From: Smallanthus sonchifolius
Taxonomy: Eukaryota; Streptophyta; Magnoliopsida; Asterales; Asteraceae
NCBI GenBank assembly: GCA_023525975.1
Contig: CM042039.1
Location: 17,018,501-17,082,500 of the forward strand
Direction: 5' to 3'
Length of the DNA stretch: 64,000 nt
The notes beneath the pieces were generated by a model. That model worked only from the letters and a program-made list of their open reading frames with translations. It had not been told where the DNA came from and searched no databases. The translations under genes were made by a program, and so were the position numbers. Shown one piece after another: positions 53,518-64,000 of the stretch (the stretch's first letter is position 1; every line of letters starts with the position of its first letter).

Positions 53518-56180
53518 TTGACTAAGTGTTTCACTATGGCAAATCTTCAGAACCTCGATAACCTTCTTAATTATGACAATGAGATTGGAACCCCACAGAA
53601 ACCACCAAAGCTGCTTAATGTAAACGATTATTCGAACTGGAAAGCACGCTTTGAGCATTATATCTCATACACCGATTCTTCACTTTGGATACCCATTTTA
53701 GAGGGTTATAAGCATCCCACATATACATATCTTGATGAAGAAGTTCCCAAGCCTATCTCCAAGCTTGATGAAGAAGAAAAGAAAGTTTATGAAAGAGAGA
53801 AGAAGTCACACAGATCTATCACTATGGCCTTGACCAGGGAGTTATTTCACAGCTTTAGAGGATACGATAACTCCAAGGATCTCTGGAAGGCTTTGCAGAA
53901 GAGATTCGAGGGAAACAGCGACATCAAGAAGAGTAAAAGGGATCTTCTTAGGAAACAGTATGAGTGCTTCAGATATCTGGAGAATGAATCTATAGATGAG
54001 CTTATCTCCAGATTCTATCATCTGCAAACTGAGCTGAAAGCTTATGACCTGATCTATCCGAATGAGGAGTTAGTTGAGAAATTTTTGGATGCCCTACCAC
54101 CAAAATTTGAGATGTACACCACTCTGGTGAGAGAGAACTCAAAGTTTTATGAGATGACTATTGATGAATCAATCGGAAAGGTTCAAGCACATGATATGAA
54201 ACTAAAACGAAAAGAGAGCTCAGGGAGACCTCAAATACAAGACCCTTCTATGTATTTTGGGACGTCTTCCACAACCAAGTCATCGGGTTCTGGAATTGCC
54301 CTTTTCTCAGGGAACTCTCATGAAGAGGATAACTCAAATGTCTGTGGTGGTCATGCTTGCTATTCAGCATCTGGATCTGGATCTCATCACTAGAATTCCT
54401 CAAGAAACCCTTCTCCCACATCTTTAGCTAACCAATTAGCAATAGCCAAGATACCTGAAGATCATGTGGCTTTATTCCCATCATGCATGCTTGCCTATGA
54501 GAACTTCATTGGCGGTAAGCTCACGGATCCTGAAACCATAGAAGAAGACTTCAATCAGGTGGATCCGGATGATATGGAGGATATGGATATTCAATGGAAT
54601 ATGGACATGATCTTGAGGAAGGCAAAGCGTTTCCTGAATAGAACTGGCAGGAAGTTTATTGGTGGACATTCAAATGCTAAGGTGGGATTTGATAAGTCCA
54701 AGGCCAAGTGCTACAAATGCAATAACTTTGGGCATTTCGCAAGAGAATATCAAAAGACAAAGCACCGGCCTCGGGGTTCACCAGACCTAGCCAAGGAAAC
54801 AATCAAGGGTACAACAACTCTAACAACCGCAATCAAAGTCAAGGTGGAACGTCTAATGCTTTGGTAGCACAACAAGATGACAGCTTTGATTGGGGTGTTC
54901 ATATGGAGGATGCCCTCATTGCTCAAACGCAAGTTGGTCTCATGGCTGAGATTATAGAGATGATGGAAGCAGAGGAAAGGGAAGCTTTTGTGGCTGACCA
55001 AGAAGAATCTACAACTGCAGTTGCCCTCATGGCTATTGGAGAGGCATCTTGTTCATCTAATGAGGTAGATTCTAACTCTTTTGCTATCATTTCTTGTTCC
55101 AAATGTCTAAGCTTAAAGGTTGAAAATTCTAAGCTTCAAGACAAAGTCGAACCCCTTCGTATTGCAGCTTTAAGCTACAAAGAAAACGAAAAATGATACA
55201 AAGATTCAATTGAAACGTTGAAGAAAGAAAAATGTGATTATTCACTTAAAATCAGCGATCAATAGTTTCATTTGGATGTTGCGTACAAGGGGTTAGAGAA
55301 AAGGAACAATGAGATCAACAAGCTGCAAAATGAGATCTTGTAGTTGAAAGGTAATATTCAGAAGTTGAAAAATTCTCGTTTTGTGGTGGAACACTACGAG
55401 TCTGTAGTGAGACAAGTGAATGTCTTAGGGCTGGGTACTAATGCCATTCCTCCACCAGTAAGCGGGAAATTTGTAAACGGCTTAATTGACATTGATTTGT
55501 CTTGCCTTGATGAGTCCTCGAGTCATGATGATTCCTCTAACAAGGATGATTCCTCAAGTAAGGCTGACTCTGCATCTGATGAAGAGTTCCTTACTGCTTC
55601 TGATAATGGGTCTGAGAACACCTGCCCTGAAGGAGTAGTCTCTGAGGAGTTGCTCAGTGAACAGAAAGTTAAGAAAAACATTATCACCGATAGTGATAAT
55701 TGTATTTTGATTGAACCCGATATTGTTGAATCAAATGAAAAATTAAAAGTGATGGTAAAGCCAAAGATCACATCTGAGGCTAAACCATATGTTCCAAAAA
55801 GGAAAAAGCTATCTGCTAAACCTTGTGCTTCTACCTCTGGTAGTGCACCTATTGGTGAGAAACCTATGGTTAAGCTTTCTAAGCCACATAGGAGAAGAAG
55901 GAACAAGAGATTGAGGAAGCTGGAACAGCTGGTTGGAATTCAGCCAGGTGAAGTTTCTACTAGTTCACCTGGTGCTTCTGAATGCAAGCCGACTGTTCCA
56001 GTAAAACAAAAGAAAAGATCCTAGAACAAGAAATCTAAAAGTTCTCAATCTCCTGGTCCCAAGTCTTCTAAAGATTCATCGATTTTTGACAGTCACAACT
56101 GTGAATTAATTGAGGTTGTTTATTTTGAGAAAGACGGACGACCCAAGACCACTATGGCTTGGGTCTCCAAATATAATTAA
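53518..56180 (+). pseudogene. gag: COP5 gag
   Basis: Start ATG 53518 or 53536 (MANLQNLDNLL). The gag domain resembles COP2 (DYSNWKARFEHYI, DLWKALQKRFEG). A stop at 54391 and a frameshift near 54850 interrupt it. The first knuckle reads CYKCNNFGHFAREY, its last Cys replaced by Tyr. A coiled coil (55100-55390) has three stops. The second knuckle and about 130 residues are deleted between KLKVM and VKPKITSEAKP near 55755. Basic patch SKPHRRRRNKRLRKL; ends TTMAWVSKYN and stop at 56178-56180. Confidence 0.82.
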
Positions 56181-56199
56181 TTTCTTGTGACTCGTGCAG

Positions 56200-57511
56200 G
56201 GACATCCGAAGGGTACTATCTCAAATCGTTGGTATGTAGATTGTGGATGCTCCCGGCACATGACTGGTAACATTGCCATGCCTCAAGATGTGAAACCATT
56301 TAGAGGCGGCTATGTGGCCTTTGCTGGAGATAAAGGAGGTAGTATCATGTGTCAAGGCATGGTTACAATTGGTTGTGTCAGCTTCGACAACGTCAACTAC
56401 TGCGAGCAGCTGAAGCATAACCTGTTGAGTGTCTCCTAGATGTGCGACAAGGAGTACTCCGTTATGTTTGATAAGACTGAATGCATGATTCTCAAACCTG
56501 GTTTTGAGGTTCCTGAAGACTAGATTCTCATGCAAGCACCAAGGACAAACGACACTTATCAGATTGATATGAGTGTGGCAACAACCACTCATCAGTTGCT
56601 ACTTGTTTGCTTACCAAAGCGACAGAGCTTGACTCTATCTTGTGGCATAGGAAACTCGGACACATTTCTTATCGTAAAATGAATCATCTTGTCCGAAACG
56701 GTTTGTTAACCGGTGTTCCTAAGCTGAGATTTGCCATTGCAGATGACTGTATGCCTTGTAAAAAAGGCAAACAGCAACGGAAGTCTCATAAGCCCAAGCT
56801 CCAAAACTCCATCGGTACCCCTTTAGAGCTATTACATATGGATCTGTTTGGCCCCATAAGTATCAGGAGTGTTGGAGGTAAGTCATACTGTCTAGTTGTA
56901 ACTGATGATTTCTCACATTTTTCTTGGGTGAATTTTTTAGGTATAAAGGACGAAACTGCTGACATTCTTCAATACCTGATCCTAAACTTGGAATCTCTTT
57001 GCAAGTTGAAGGTTAGCAGAATAAGGAGTGATAATGGAACGGAATTCAAGAATAATTTGACGGAACTTTTCTCTCTCAAGAAGGGGATCCGTCACGAATT
57101 TAGTGCCCCGTACACACCTCAGCAGAACGGAGTTGTAGAACGAAAGAACAAAACCTTGATTGAGACTGCAAGGACAATGTTGTCAGATGCAAAGCTTCCT
57201 GTCACTTTTTGGGCAGAAGCGATTAATACAGCTTGTCACGTCTTGAACAGAGTTCTGGCTGTGAAGAGGCACAACAAGACTTGTTATGAGTTGATCAACA
57301 ATCGACCACCCAATCTTGACTATCTAGTTCCTTTTGGTAGTCCCTGTTCCTTATTGCTACAATACAAAGACCGAAAGTCTAAGTTTCATGCAAAAGCGGT
57401 GGAAGGCATCTTCTTAGGATATGTTGCCAACTCGACTTGCAAGAGAGTTTACAATATAGGAACTCATACTGTCGAGGAATGGTTTGAAGTGGATTGTAGT
57501 AAACATAGCAT
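56200..57511 (+). pseudogene. pol: COP5 protease and integrase
   Basis: The frame follows CAG 56197-56199 and reads RWYVDCGCSRHMTGN; the catalytic DSG is changed to DCG. Stops near 56439 and 56521 and a frameshift near 56590 follow. From 56607 the pre-integrase LWHRKLGHISYRKMNHL and CMPCKKGKQ and the core LLHMDLFGP, RIRSDNGTEF and APYTPQQNGVVERKN are continuous to YNIGTHTVEEWFEVDC. It passes at about 57511 into third-ORF sequence. Confidence 0.85.
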
Positions 57512-57972
57512 TCCTACAGCGAGAGGTAATATCTGGGAAATTCAATATGTTCAAGCCTCAAGTGTCCAAGCGAGTCAGGAACAAGAACGCCAGACATCCT
57601 GTGACTAATAGAAGTTTAAAGAAACTGGTATACAAGCCAGTGCTGTGTGAAACCAAGATTCCCCTGAGCAAGTTATCTCAAGATATCCTCGGTAACATAT
57701 GGTACTGGTACGTAGATCCTAAATTGGGCGAGGCAGTGGTGATTGGAAAGGTGTGATCTGATAGTGGAAGCTTAGTGCCAAGGGAACTGATTAGAGTGTT
57801 TGATGAAGTCTGCTTCATAAACTTCTCAGTGAAAGATCTGGAGGCGCTAGCTGACAAGTACTGCATGTAGACGGACGAGTGGACAAAGTTCCTTACTTCT
57901 AAATACGACAAGGTGATTAAGTTCTGCTTAGACTACAAGAATAAGATGGAAGCAAAAGCTGGGGAGCAGTGA
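57512..57972 (+). pseudogene. COP5 third ORF, C-terminal fragment
   Basis: RHPVTNRSLKKLVYKPVLCE, IWYWYVDPKLGEAVVIG and EVCFINFSVKDLEALADKYC match the end of the COP2 third ORF. Stops are at 57756 and about 57868; the natural end is the TGA at 57970-57972. The junction with integrase shares a few bases (CCT), suggesting a microhomology deletion. Confidence 0.82.
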
Positions 57973-58000
57973 AGACCTAAGACAATCCAGAGCTGTTGTC

Positions 58001-58009
58001 AAGGGGGAG
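58001..58009 (+). other. COP5 polypurine tract
   Basis: AAGGGGGAG just before the LTR start TGTTGAAGC. Confidence 0.85.
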
Positions 58010-58011
58010 TT

Positions 58012-58509
58012 TGTTGAAGCACTTTTGTGTGACAGACACTATGGATAGTGTCTTAGCTTTTGTACTTGTCTTGTATGTATTAGTTTTTGTATGTATTAGT
58101 AATCGAGTTGTAATTTCTAATGCATGTTATTGTCGTATATTTTCTCTAAGTGTTTTGCGCACTTAGCATGTGCGCAGGAATTACTTCCTGCGTACTTAGC
58201 AAGTACGCAAGAATACTCTGCGTACTTGCTAGGTACGCATGAACAATTTGCCCTGCGCACTTGTTAAATGCCCAGAGATCTGGTCTAGTACAAATAGGAT
58301 AGGTTGATAGAATTTATGTACGCATACATTTTGCACTCAGTTGTATTCTCTTTGTAACCTTCAAGTTTATAATAGACAGAGTTTGAAAGTGATTTAGTTG
58401 TCGGTTTACTTTGTGTTGCTTGATTCTCCACCTAGTCATGGGCATTCCGCACCCGGTCCGACTAGTCACACACCCACACGTAACGATCCGAGACACCCGG
58501 GGACTTACA
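58012..58509 (+). repeat. COP5 3' LTR
   Basis: 498 bp, TGTTGAAGC...GGGGACTTACA. Palindromes at about 58155-58270 precede TACAAATAGG (58287-58296), a weakened TATA box. Confidence 0.9.
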
Positions 58510-60830
58510 CGGATTATACACCGGGACTGACGTGGTTGTTCATAAGCACACGATCATCTATTAAATGTGATAATATTCATTCATCAAAATTAAATGCATC
58601 CGTTACAAGTTGAAATGGAAAACAAAGTGTCAAACATAACATAAGTTGAATTTAATTTATATTAAAGCTAGGTCCGAAGTCTTAAGTGATCATGTAGTGT
58701 TCTCAAACTGGTGCACCTGAAACATGTGAATAAATGTCAACTACAAGTAGTTGGTGAGTAACATAGTTTTTGACACCAAACAAAAGTTGTAAAAAGGATT
58801 TGAAATTCAATATGTTCAAAGCATAACTATGGCATAAATGTGAAAACATACAAGGTTCCAAGCGTACAATTCAAGCCGTAGTAAATGGAAAAATGGTAAG
58901 TATAATCCCAGTGATTGTGTTTTGGAAAAATAGTAATATGATACACACAAAACCTACCAAGGTCTGTGTTAACTGGAATCGGATTCCCTTATAAATGATC
59001 ATGTTAGGTACTACCTTAGGCCTGGGTAGCATGTTAATGAATGTACTAACATGAACACATGCAATGGTCGCCAAGTAGTTTAAGACATAAAGCACATAGT
59101 AAATAGCATGAGAACAATGATATTGAATTTGGTATGTATAGTATATAAACATGTTCTACACCGAGTATTTGTAAACAATAGTAAAGAGAAAGGGGGCTAT
59201 GAAACTCACCTTGTAATGAAGCTAGTAATGATATAAATTGTTAAGGATGGATAGGCCTCATGAGGATCCCTCACAATCAACCTACACGGATATATTTGTA
59301 TTCTAGACTCAATGAGAATAAACAATTTTAAATCTCTTGATTTTCTAGGGGTTTTGGAGTTTGGGGTCAAGTGTGGGGTTTGTACAAGTTCGTAAGAATA
59401 TATATATTTATAATGATAAGTTATTACTAATTAGAATTAATTTAGGAACTCTAGTTAATTATATAGTTTTTTTTAAATAATAATGATATGATTGAATTTA
59501 TTTATATAATTATTTTAAAAATAATCCAATAAATAAATTATGATGTAGGAAAAAAGTTGGAATAATGATACGCTTGGATTTATTTATATTAATAAATAAA
59601 TTATGAAATAAAATGGTTTTAAATAACTATTTTATGTAAATAAAATAACTAATTAAGCTATTTAAATAATCTCTTTTAAATGATTTACAAAAGAGGTATT
59701 AAATAAATATAAGTGTTAAATTGAAATAAGTTGAATTTCTATAATTATTTATGTAAAATAATTATTTAAGTATTTCTATAAGTGTAAAATGTTTTAGATA
59801 CTTATTCTTTACCAAAATGATTGTTTATAGTTTTAAAATGAGAGTTAATAATGTTTAAACAAATAAGTGTAATTCGTTCAATAAACATTATTATTTTGTA
59901 AACAAAACAACCTAATTAGATTTGATTCAATAAACCAGTTATATTGTTTATTCATGAATCCATGATATCTTTTAACAAAAATGAATAAGACATCATTTTA
60001 ATTTTCTGCTTTTTTATAAAAATTACTGGATTTATCTATTTCTGAAACTTAAAACAAGTTTTAGGTGTTAAAAAAATAGCAAAAAGTCAGGTTCAAAACC
60101 GGCTGCCATTAGCCTTGAACCCGTGACCTCAGGTAAGGGGGGATGGAATGCTTAACCAATTGCTCTGCTCTAGGCTTAAAGCCAATGCAGGAACAGATCC
60201 GTTAAGCTGATAATAAGTACACAAATCGTCCCATTCTCCCTCAAACACCCAAATTGTAACCCTAATCCCTAGATCGGTCGTAAAACATGCGTTAATCAGA
60301 GACCAAAAGATAGGGTTTTCTTTCGTCTAATCAACACGAATCTAGTGGTGCAAGAATTACCTGGAATGGTTGAGACGCGACAGAGAACGAGTGGTTTGAA
60401 TAGGTTCGGTGTTCCTCGACTGGGATTTGAGTTTCAAAGATGATTGGGGTGAAATTGAGGGTTCAGGAAGTATGTAGTGGGTATCGCAAAGGTAATAGGC
60501 TAGATACATGAATTCAATTTCACATAAAACGTACGAATTGATTCCATGTTTGATTAGGACGGTTTCGACTAGCGGTTAGATTCCCAATCATTGATTTACG
60601 TTTAATTGGATCATTACCCAGGTTAGAAACAGTCGTTTAACCGTTCGTGTACGATCCTTTGGAGTTACAATACACGAATTTTATGGTTTGTTACTGATTT
60701 GTGCTTGTATTTCATCTAGGTTGACTTTTAAAAGTCAAAAATTGGTGAAGAGTCCAAATAGAAGGGGGTTCAACAACATGGAAAAGGTTCAAAGGGTTTA
60801 TTGAGAGGGGTTCAAGGACATTGTGTGAAG
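58510..60830 (-). repeat. Gypsy LTR-like sequence in reverse, SOLO2-related
   Basis: Reverse-complemented, 58680-58800 and 59160-59220 resemble SOLO2 (TTACTCACCAACTACTTG...TTGACA against TAACTCACCAACCTTTGTGTTGACA; ACAAGGTGAGTTTCATAGCCCCC against ACAAGGTGAGTTCACGGCCCCC). The middle (59400-60060) is very AT-rich. No gene seen. The ends are not defined: COP5 cuts the left side and the right end is not recognisable. Confidence 0.5.
60088..60185 (-). other. tRNA-like segment with Pol III box-like words
   Basis: On the minus strand, GCAGAGCAATTGGTTAAGC resembles a tRNA D-arm/A-box and GGTCACGGGTTCAAGGCT resembles a T-arm/B-box. Base pairing for an acceptor stem is not convincing. It could be a decayed SINE head or a chance part of the LTR. 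Confidence 0.25.
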
Positions 60831-61310
60831 GGATTTTTTTTACCCATTTATTTGATTTAAAAACTATGTTAGTTATTTATAAAAAAATGTTTTTTTTTCA
60901 TAAACTTTGTAATGTTTGTTCTATTATTAACTTATAAAGGAAAGATTTTCCATTTTTATAGAATTGCAAATTGTATAAATGGTCGGTTTAATATGATAAA
61001 ATATATATACAGACTTTTAATTAAATACATACATATATGTATATACATTAAAGATGTAAGCTCATTTTTAAAGCTCATAGGTTATATTGGGATTTAATTG
61101 ATTTAATCAAATACATTTTTGTGGGTATAAACATATGTTATATATATAGTAGAGCTACAATATGAAATTGCATGAATAAAATCCCTATTCTGAAACACTT
61201 GTAAGTATGATTTAGCTGACACCATGTACTGAACTTAGAAAGAAATTAAAATGTTATTATTGTATAAATAATAATAATAATAATAAGGCCGGAAAATTGT
61301 AGATGTTACA
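60831..61310. other. AT-rich stretch without a recognised feature
   Basis: Long T and A runs, TATATA words and an (AAT)n microsatellite at about 61266-61286. No primer site or leader of GYP3 was recognised, so the join to GYP3 gag is a break. Confidence 0.6.
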
Positions 61311-62440
61311 AAAGGATCCATTGATACTACTCAATGGATTACAAAGATGGAGGCTGTGTTCAAGCTAAGTGAATGCAGAAGCGATTAGGCAGTTAAATTC
61401 GCTGCCAATTCTCTAGAAACCAGTGCATTGGACTGGTCGGAGTCTGTGAAGCAAGCCAAAGGGGAACAAGCAGTGGAAAATATGAAACGGAACGAGTTCA
61501 AGGAACTGATTCTCCAACATTTTTGTCCTCAGAATGAACTTGATAAGCTTGAGGAAGAGTTTCAGCGTCTGGAGGTTGGAACTATGACGCATCAGGAATA
61601 TGCGACAATGTTTGACGAGATGTCAAAACTGGTGCCACATCTGGTGACACCCGAACCCCGAAGAAACACTTTATGAAAGGTTTACCTCTAAAGGTACGAA
61701 CATTGGTAAAAACCACCGCACCCCAAACGATGGATTCAGCTTTAGCATTAAGTGCTACGGTTTATGATGATGTGGCAGCTCAAGAATCCAGGGATAAAGC
61801 TGAGAGGGCCGTGGAGGTAAAACATGTGGAGGCAAAGAGAAAAAGTGAGGAAATTATGTATCGATTTAAACAGAGAAATTTTAAGTTCCCTAGAAGAGAG
61901 GGAAATAATTCGATGAGAAATTCGAAAGAAATAAGATGCTACAAATGCCAAAAAACGGGGCATACAGTGACATCTTGCCCTCCTCTTAGATGTTTTAATT
62001 GTAATGACATGGGACACATTTCAAGAAATTGTACCAAACCTGCACCACAGAAGCCCGAAGGAGGGGCTAAAAGTCGGGTATTTGTGATAGGTGAAGGAAG
62101 GAGAAATGACAATGCCAAAGTGGTAGCTGGCACGTTCCTAGTTAACGATGTCTATGCTAGGATTCTGTTTGATTTAGGAGCAAATAGAAAATTTGTTTCA
62201 GATGCCTTTAGTTTGCATTTATGCATGAAACCTACTCCACTTGAGCGTGCTTACGTAGTTGAGACGGCACGTCCTGAGCAGATTAAGATAACCGAATCGT
62301 ATGCGCATTGCAAGATGACTCTGGGCAATGAGAATTCAGTGATTGAATTAATGCCAATGACTATAAGTAAGTACGATGTTATCATTGGAATGGATTGGTT
62401 GAACCAATGCCATGCCCATATCGATTGTGGTCAATGAACT
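61311..62440 (+). pseudogene. gag: GYP3 gag and protease, 5' truncated (Ty3/gypsy)
   Basis: The gag domain starts mid-protein with TTQWITKMEAVFKLSEC, then SALDWSESV, EFKELILQHFCPQ and MTHQEYATMFDEMSKLVPHL. A stop near 61388 and a frameshift near 61672 break it. Two CCHC knuckles are intact: CYKCQKTGHTVTSC and CFNCNDMGHISRNC. The protease shows AGTFLVNDVYARILFDLGAN, with the active-site Ser changed to Leu (DLGA), and ends KYDVIIGMDWLNQCHAHIDC before a stop at about 62436. Confidence 0.82.
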
Positions 62441-63148
62441 GTTAGGATTTATAGGCCTAACGGAGAGTCTATGTTGATACAATGCGATAGTGATGAGAAT
62501 AAGATCGAAACAATTTATGTAGCTAAGGCTAAGAAATGTATGAATACACGATGTAGTGTATTTGTAGTTTTTGCTTTAGACTCTAAACCCGAACGGTAGA
62601 TTGCGGATATTCCTATAGTATGCGATCACTCGGATGTATTTTTGGAAGAATTACCTGGTCTACCACCGGATAAACCAATCAAATTTCGAATCGAACTCAT
62701 ACCTGGAACCAAACCTGTGGCTAAGTCACCTTATCTTCTTGCACCTTTCGAGTTGAAAGATTTGATGAAGCAGATTCAAGAGTTATTGGATAAAGGTTTT
62801 ATACGTCCAAGTACTTCACCATGGGTAGCACCAGTCTTGTTTGTAAAGAAGAAGGACGGAAGTATGCGGATGTGCATAGATTATCCGTAACTGAATAAGC
62901 TTATTATAAAGAACAAATATCCACTGCCTAGGATAGATGATTTGTTCGATCAGTTGCAAGGAGCTAAATACTTCTTGAAGATAGATATTAGATCTGGATA
63001 TCATCAGTTGAAGGTACAGGAAGAAGACGTACCTAATACTGCCTTTAGAACCCATTATGGACATTACGAATTCTTAGTTATGTCATTTGGTCTAACTAAT
63101 GCCCCTGCAGCATTTATGGACCTGATGACCCGAGTTTGTAAACCATTT
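62441..63148 (+). pseudogene. pol: GYP3 reverse transcriptase, truncated
   Basis: Linker VFLEELPGLPPDKPIKFRIE, then GFIRPSTSPWVAPVLFVKKK, DGSMRMCIDY, FLKIDIRSGYHQ and EFLVMSFGLTNAPAAFMDLM. Stops are near 62598 and 62888, the latter where an Arg-Glu pair would normally follow IDY. It is cut at 63148 by a reversed SOLO1-family LTR before the catalytic DD motif. Confidence 0.85.
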
Positions 63149-64000
63149 GATGTCGCTCGGACGGTCTATAAAAATAACTATATAAAACCTAACCTAGACT
63201 CTCTAGCTTTAAATTTATAAATCTAGACTCAATCTAATACTAGACCACACAACCGGCAAGTGTACCGATCAATGCAATATAGCCTAATGAAGTCCGGATA
63301 TCGAACCCACGAGACACTAGCAATAACCCTACCTAGACTCTGACTCAACTAACTAAACTGAAATATATTGGGGGATTTTGTGTTGTAACTTAATGTAAAC
63401 TTTCTAACTAACGACACTCAACTATCAAGCAGAACTCTTTAAACGAATTCAAGAATAGGGAAGGCACTACCTAAGTTAAGAATCTTACTTGCAAAGTATA
63501 ACTTCTATCGGTTCTGAAAACTATGATGGATCTGGGTTTCTAATGAAACAACTCTAGATAACCTAATGGATTCCTGATCACTCTCGGTCTCGGGATGTCA
63601 CCAACTCAGCTACCTAAAGCGTATTAAACTCACCAGATAATTGGATCACTTCTCAGGTATTTCCAACTATGACAAGTACCCTAATAAACGGATTACCTCT
63701 CAGTCTCACCGTCTACCATACACTCAAGGAATGCACGGGGTAATCTCAAGCTAACTACTATGATTCGGATAGCTAAATTCACTAGACACCTAACACTAAC
63801 GTCCTCTCAGACTGTTAATACTCGGATTCCTAATGACGAAGACTAAACGACTAATTCTCACCTCTCGGGTATTGAACTAGGACACACATTCACTTCTAAT
63901 CAGTAATCACTTATGAATTCCTATGGCTACTACGTCTAGAAACCACTCACAATCACAAACCCTAAGATCTATGACCACAAAACGAAGATCAAACTGGCAG
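63149..64000 (-). repeat. SOLO1-family LTR, reversed, truncated by the window edge
   Basis: Begins TGATGTCGCTCGG inside GYP3 RT. It matches the reverse complement of 12000-12817, including GGCAAGTGTACC and TCCGGATATCGAACCCAC, at moderate identity. It may be a solo LTR or the end of a full element beyond the window. No gene seen. Confidence 0.75.

Larger units (their letters stand above)
52970..58509 (+). mobile_element. COP5, + strand copia of the COP2 family without 5' LTR
   Basis: Begins with TGTATCAGAGC, a primer site that has lost one G, then leader, gag, protease, integrase, a junction to the third-ORF tail, polypurine tract and 3' LTR. RT, RNase H, spacer and the ORF3 N-terminus are deleted at about 57511. 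In place of the 5' LTR there is an inverted 3' end of the same family (51576-52969). Confidence 0.87.

Noticed and set aside
56160..56199. A complete tiny intron between WV (GT) and the AG at the gag/pol junction
   Set aside because: It would be under 40 nt in COP5, too short for a plant intron. Only an acceptor with a distant donor remains possible.

Overview
This window is plant DNA, most likely from a eudicot and probably a member of the daisy family (Asteraceae). The family guess is inference from the style of the copia gag proteins and third ORFs. I found no host gene, rRNA gene, CRISPR array or bacterial feature. Essentially the whole 64 kb is LTR retrotransposons nested in one another, AT-rich and mostly decayed. 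Six copia-type units use the initiator-Met tRNA primer site TGGTATCAGAGC or a remnant of it, and the Ty3/gypsy units use the same primer site.

Layout. The names are mine. GYP1 (Ty3/gypsy, + strand, chromodomain type) is the outer shell: part of its 5' LTR lies at 1-1086, its internal region at 42802-47791 and its 3' LTR at 47792 to about 49797. COP1 (copia, - strand, 1087-about 42801) sits in the GYP1 5' LTR. COP2 (copia, -, 3260-32519) is inserted in the third ORF of COP1. COP3 (copia, -, 10890-27253, perfect 5-bp target duplication) is inserted in the integrase of COP2. COP4 (copia, -, 17168-26303) sits in the 5' leader of COP3. Two solo LTRs with perfect 5-bp duplications add further layers: SOLO1 (11142-12817) inside the COP3 3' LTR and SOLO2 (38837-41487) inside the COP1 integrase. 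Right of the nest come a SOLO1-family fragment (49798-50082), a gypsy 5' LTR (GYP2, 50083-51575), an inverted copia end (51576-52969) joined head-to-head to a + strand copia element COP5 (52970-58509), a gypsy LTR-like stretch in reverse (58510-about 60830), a third gypsy body (GYP3, 61311-63148) and a reversed SOLO1-family LTR that runs off the window (63149-64000).

Gene content. The copia elements follow the order LTR - gag (coiled coil plus CCHC knuckles) - protease - integrase - reverse transcriptase - RNase H - about 1.8-2.2 kb spacer - third ORF - polypurine tract - LTR, a Sirevirus-like layout. Almost every ORF is broken by stops, frameshifts, deletions or younger insertions. The exception is the 679-codon gag of COP3, which is open throughout although the rest of its pol is gone.

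Most interesting signals. (1) The LTR promoters carry family-specific short palindromes next to the TATA box, in the copia families often repeated at about 31-35 bp. (2) The same module, palindromes plus a TATA box, recurs inside the pol-ORF3 spacer of COP1 and COP2, which suggests a separate internal promoter for the third ORF. (3) At the gag/pol boundary of all five copia copies an AG dinucleotide lies exactly in phase 0 with the protease frame although the gag-to-protease frame relation varies, as expected of a splice acceptor rather than readthrough or programmed frameshifting. These are sequence observations with inferred functions.
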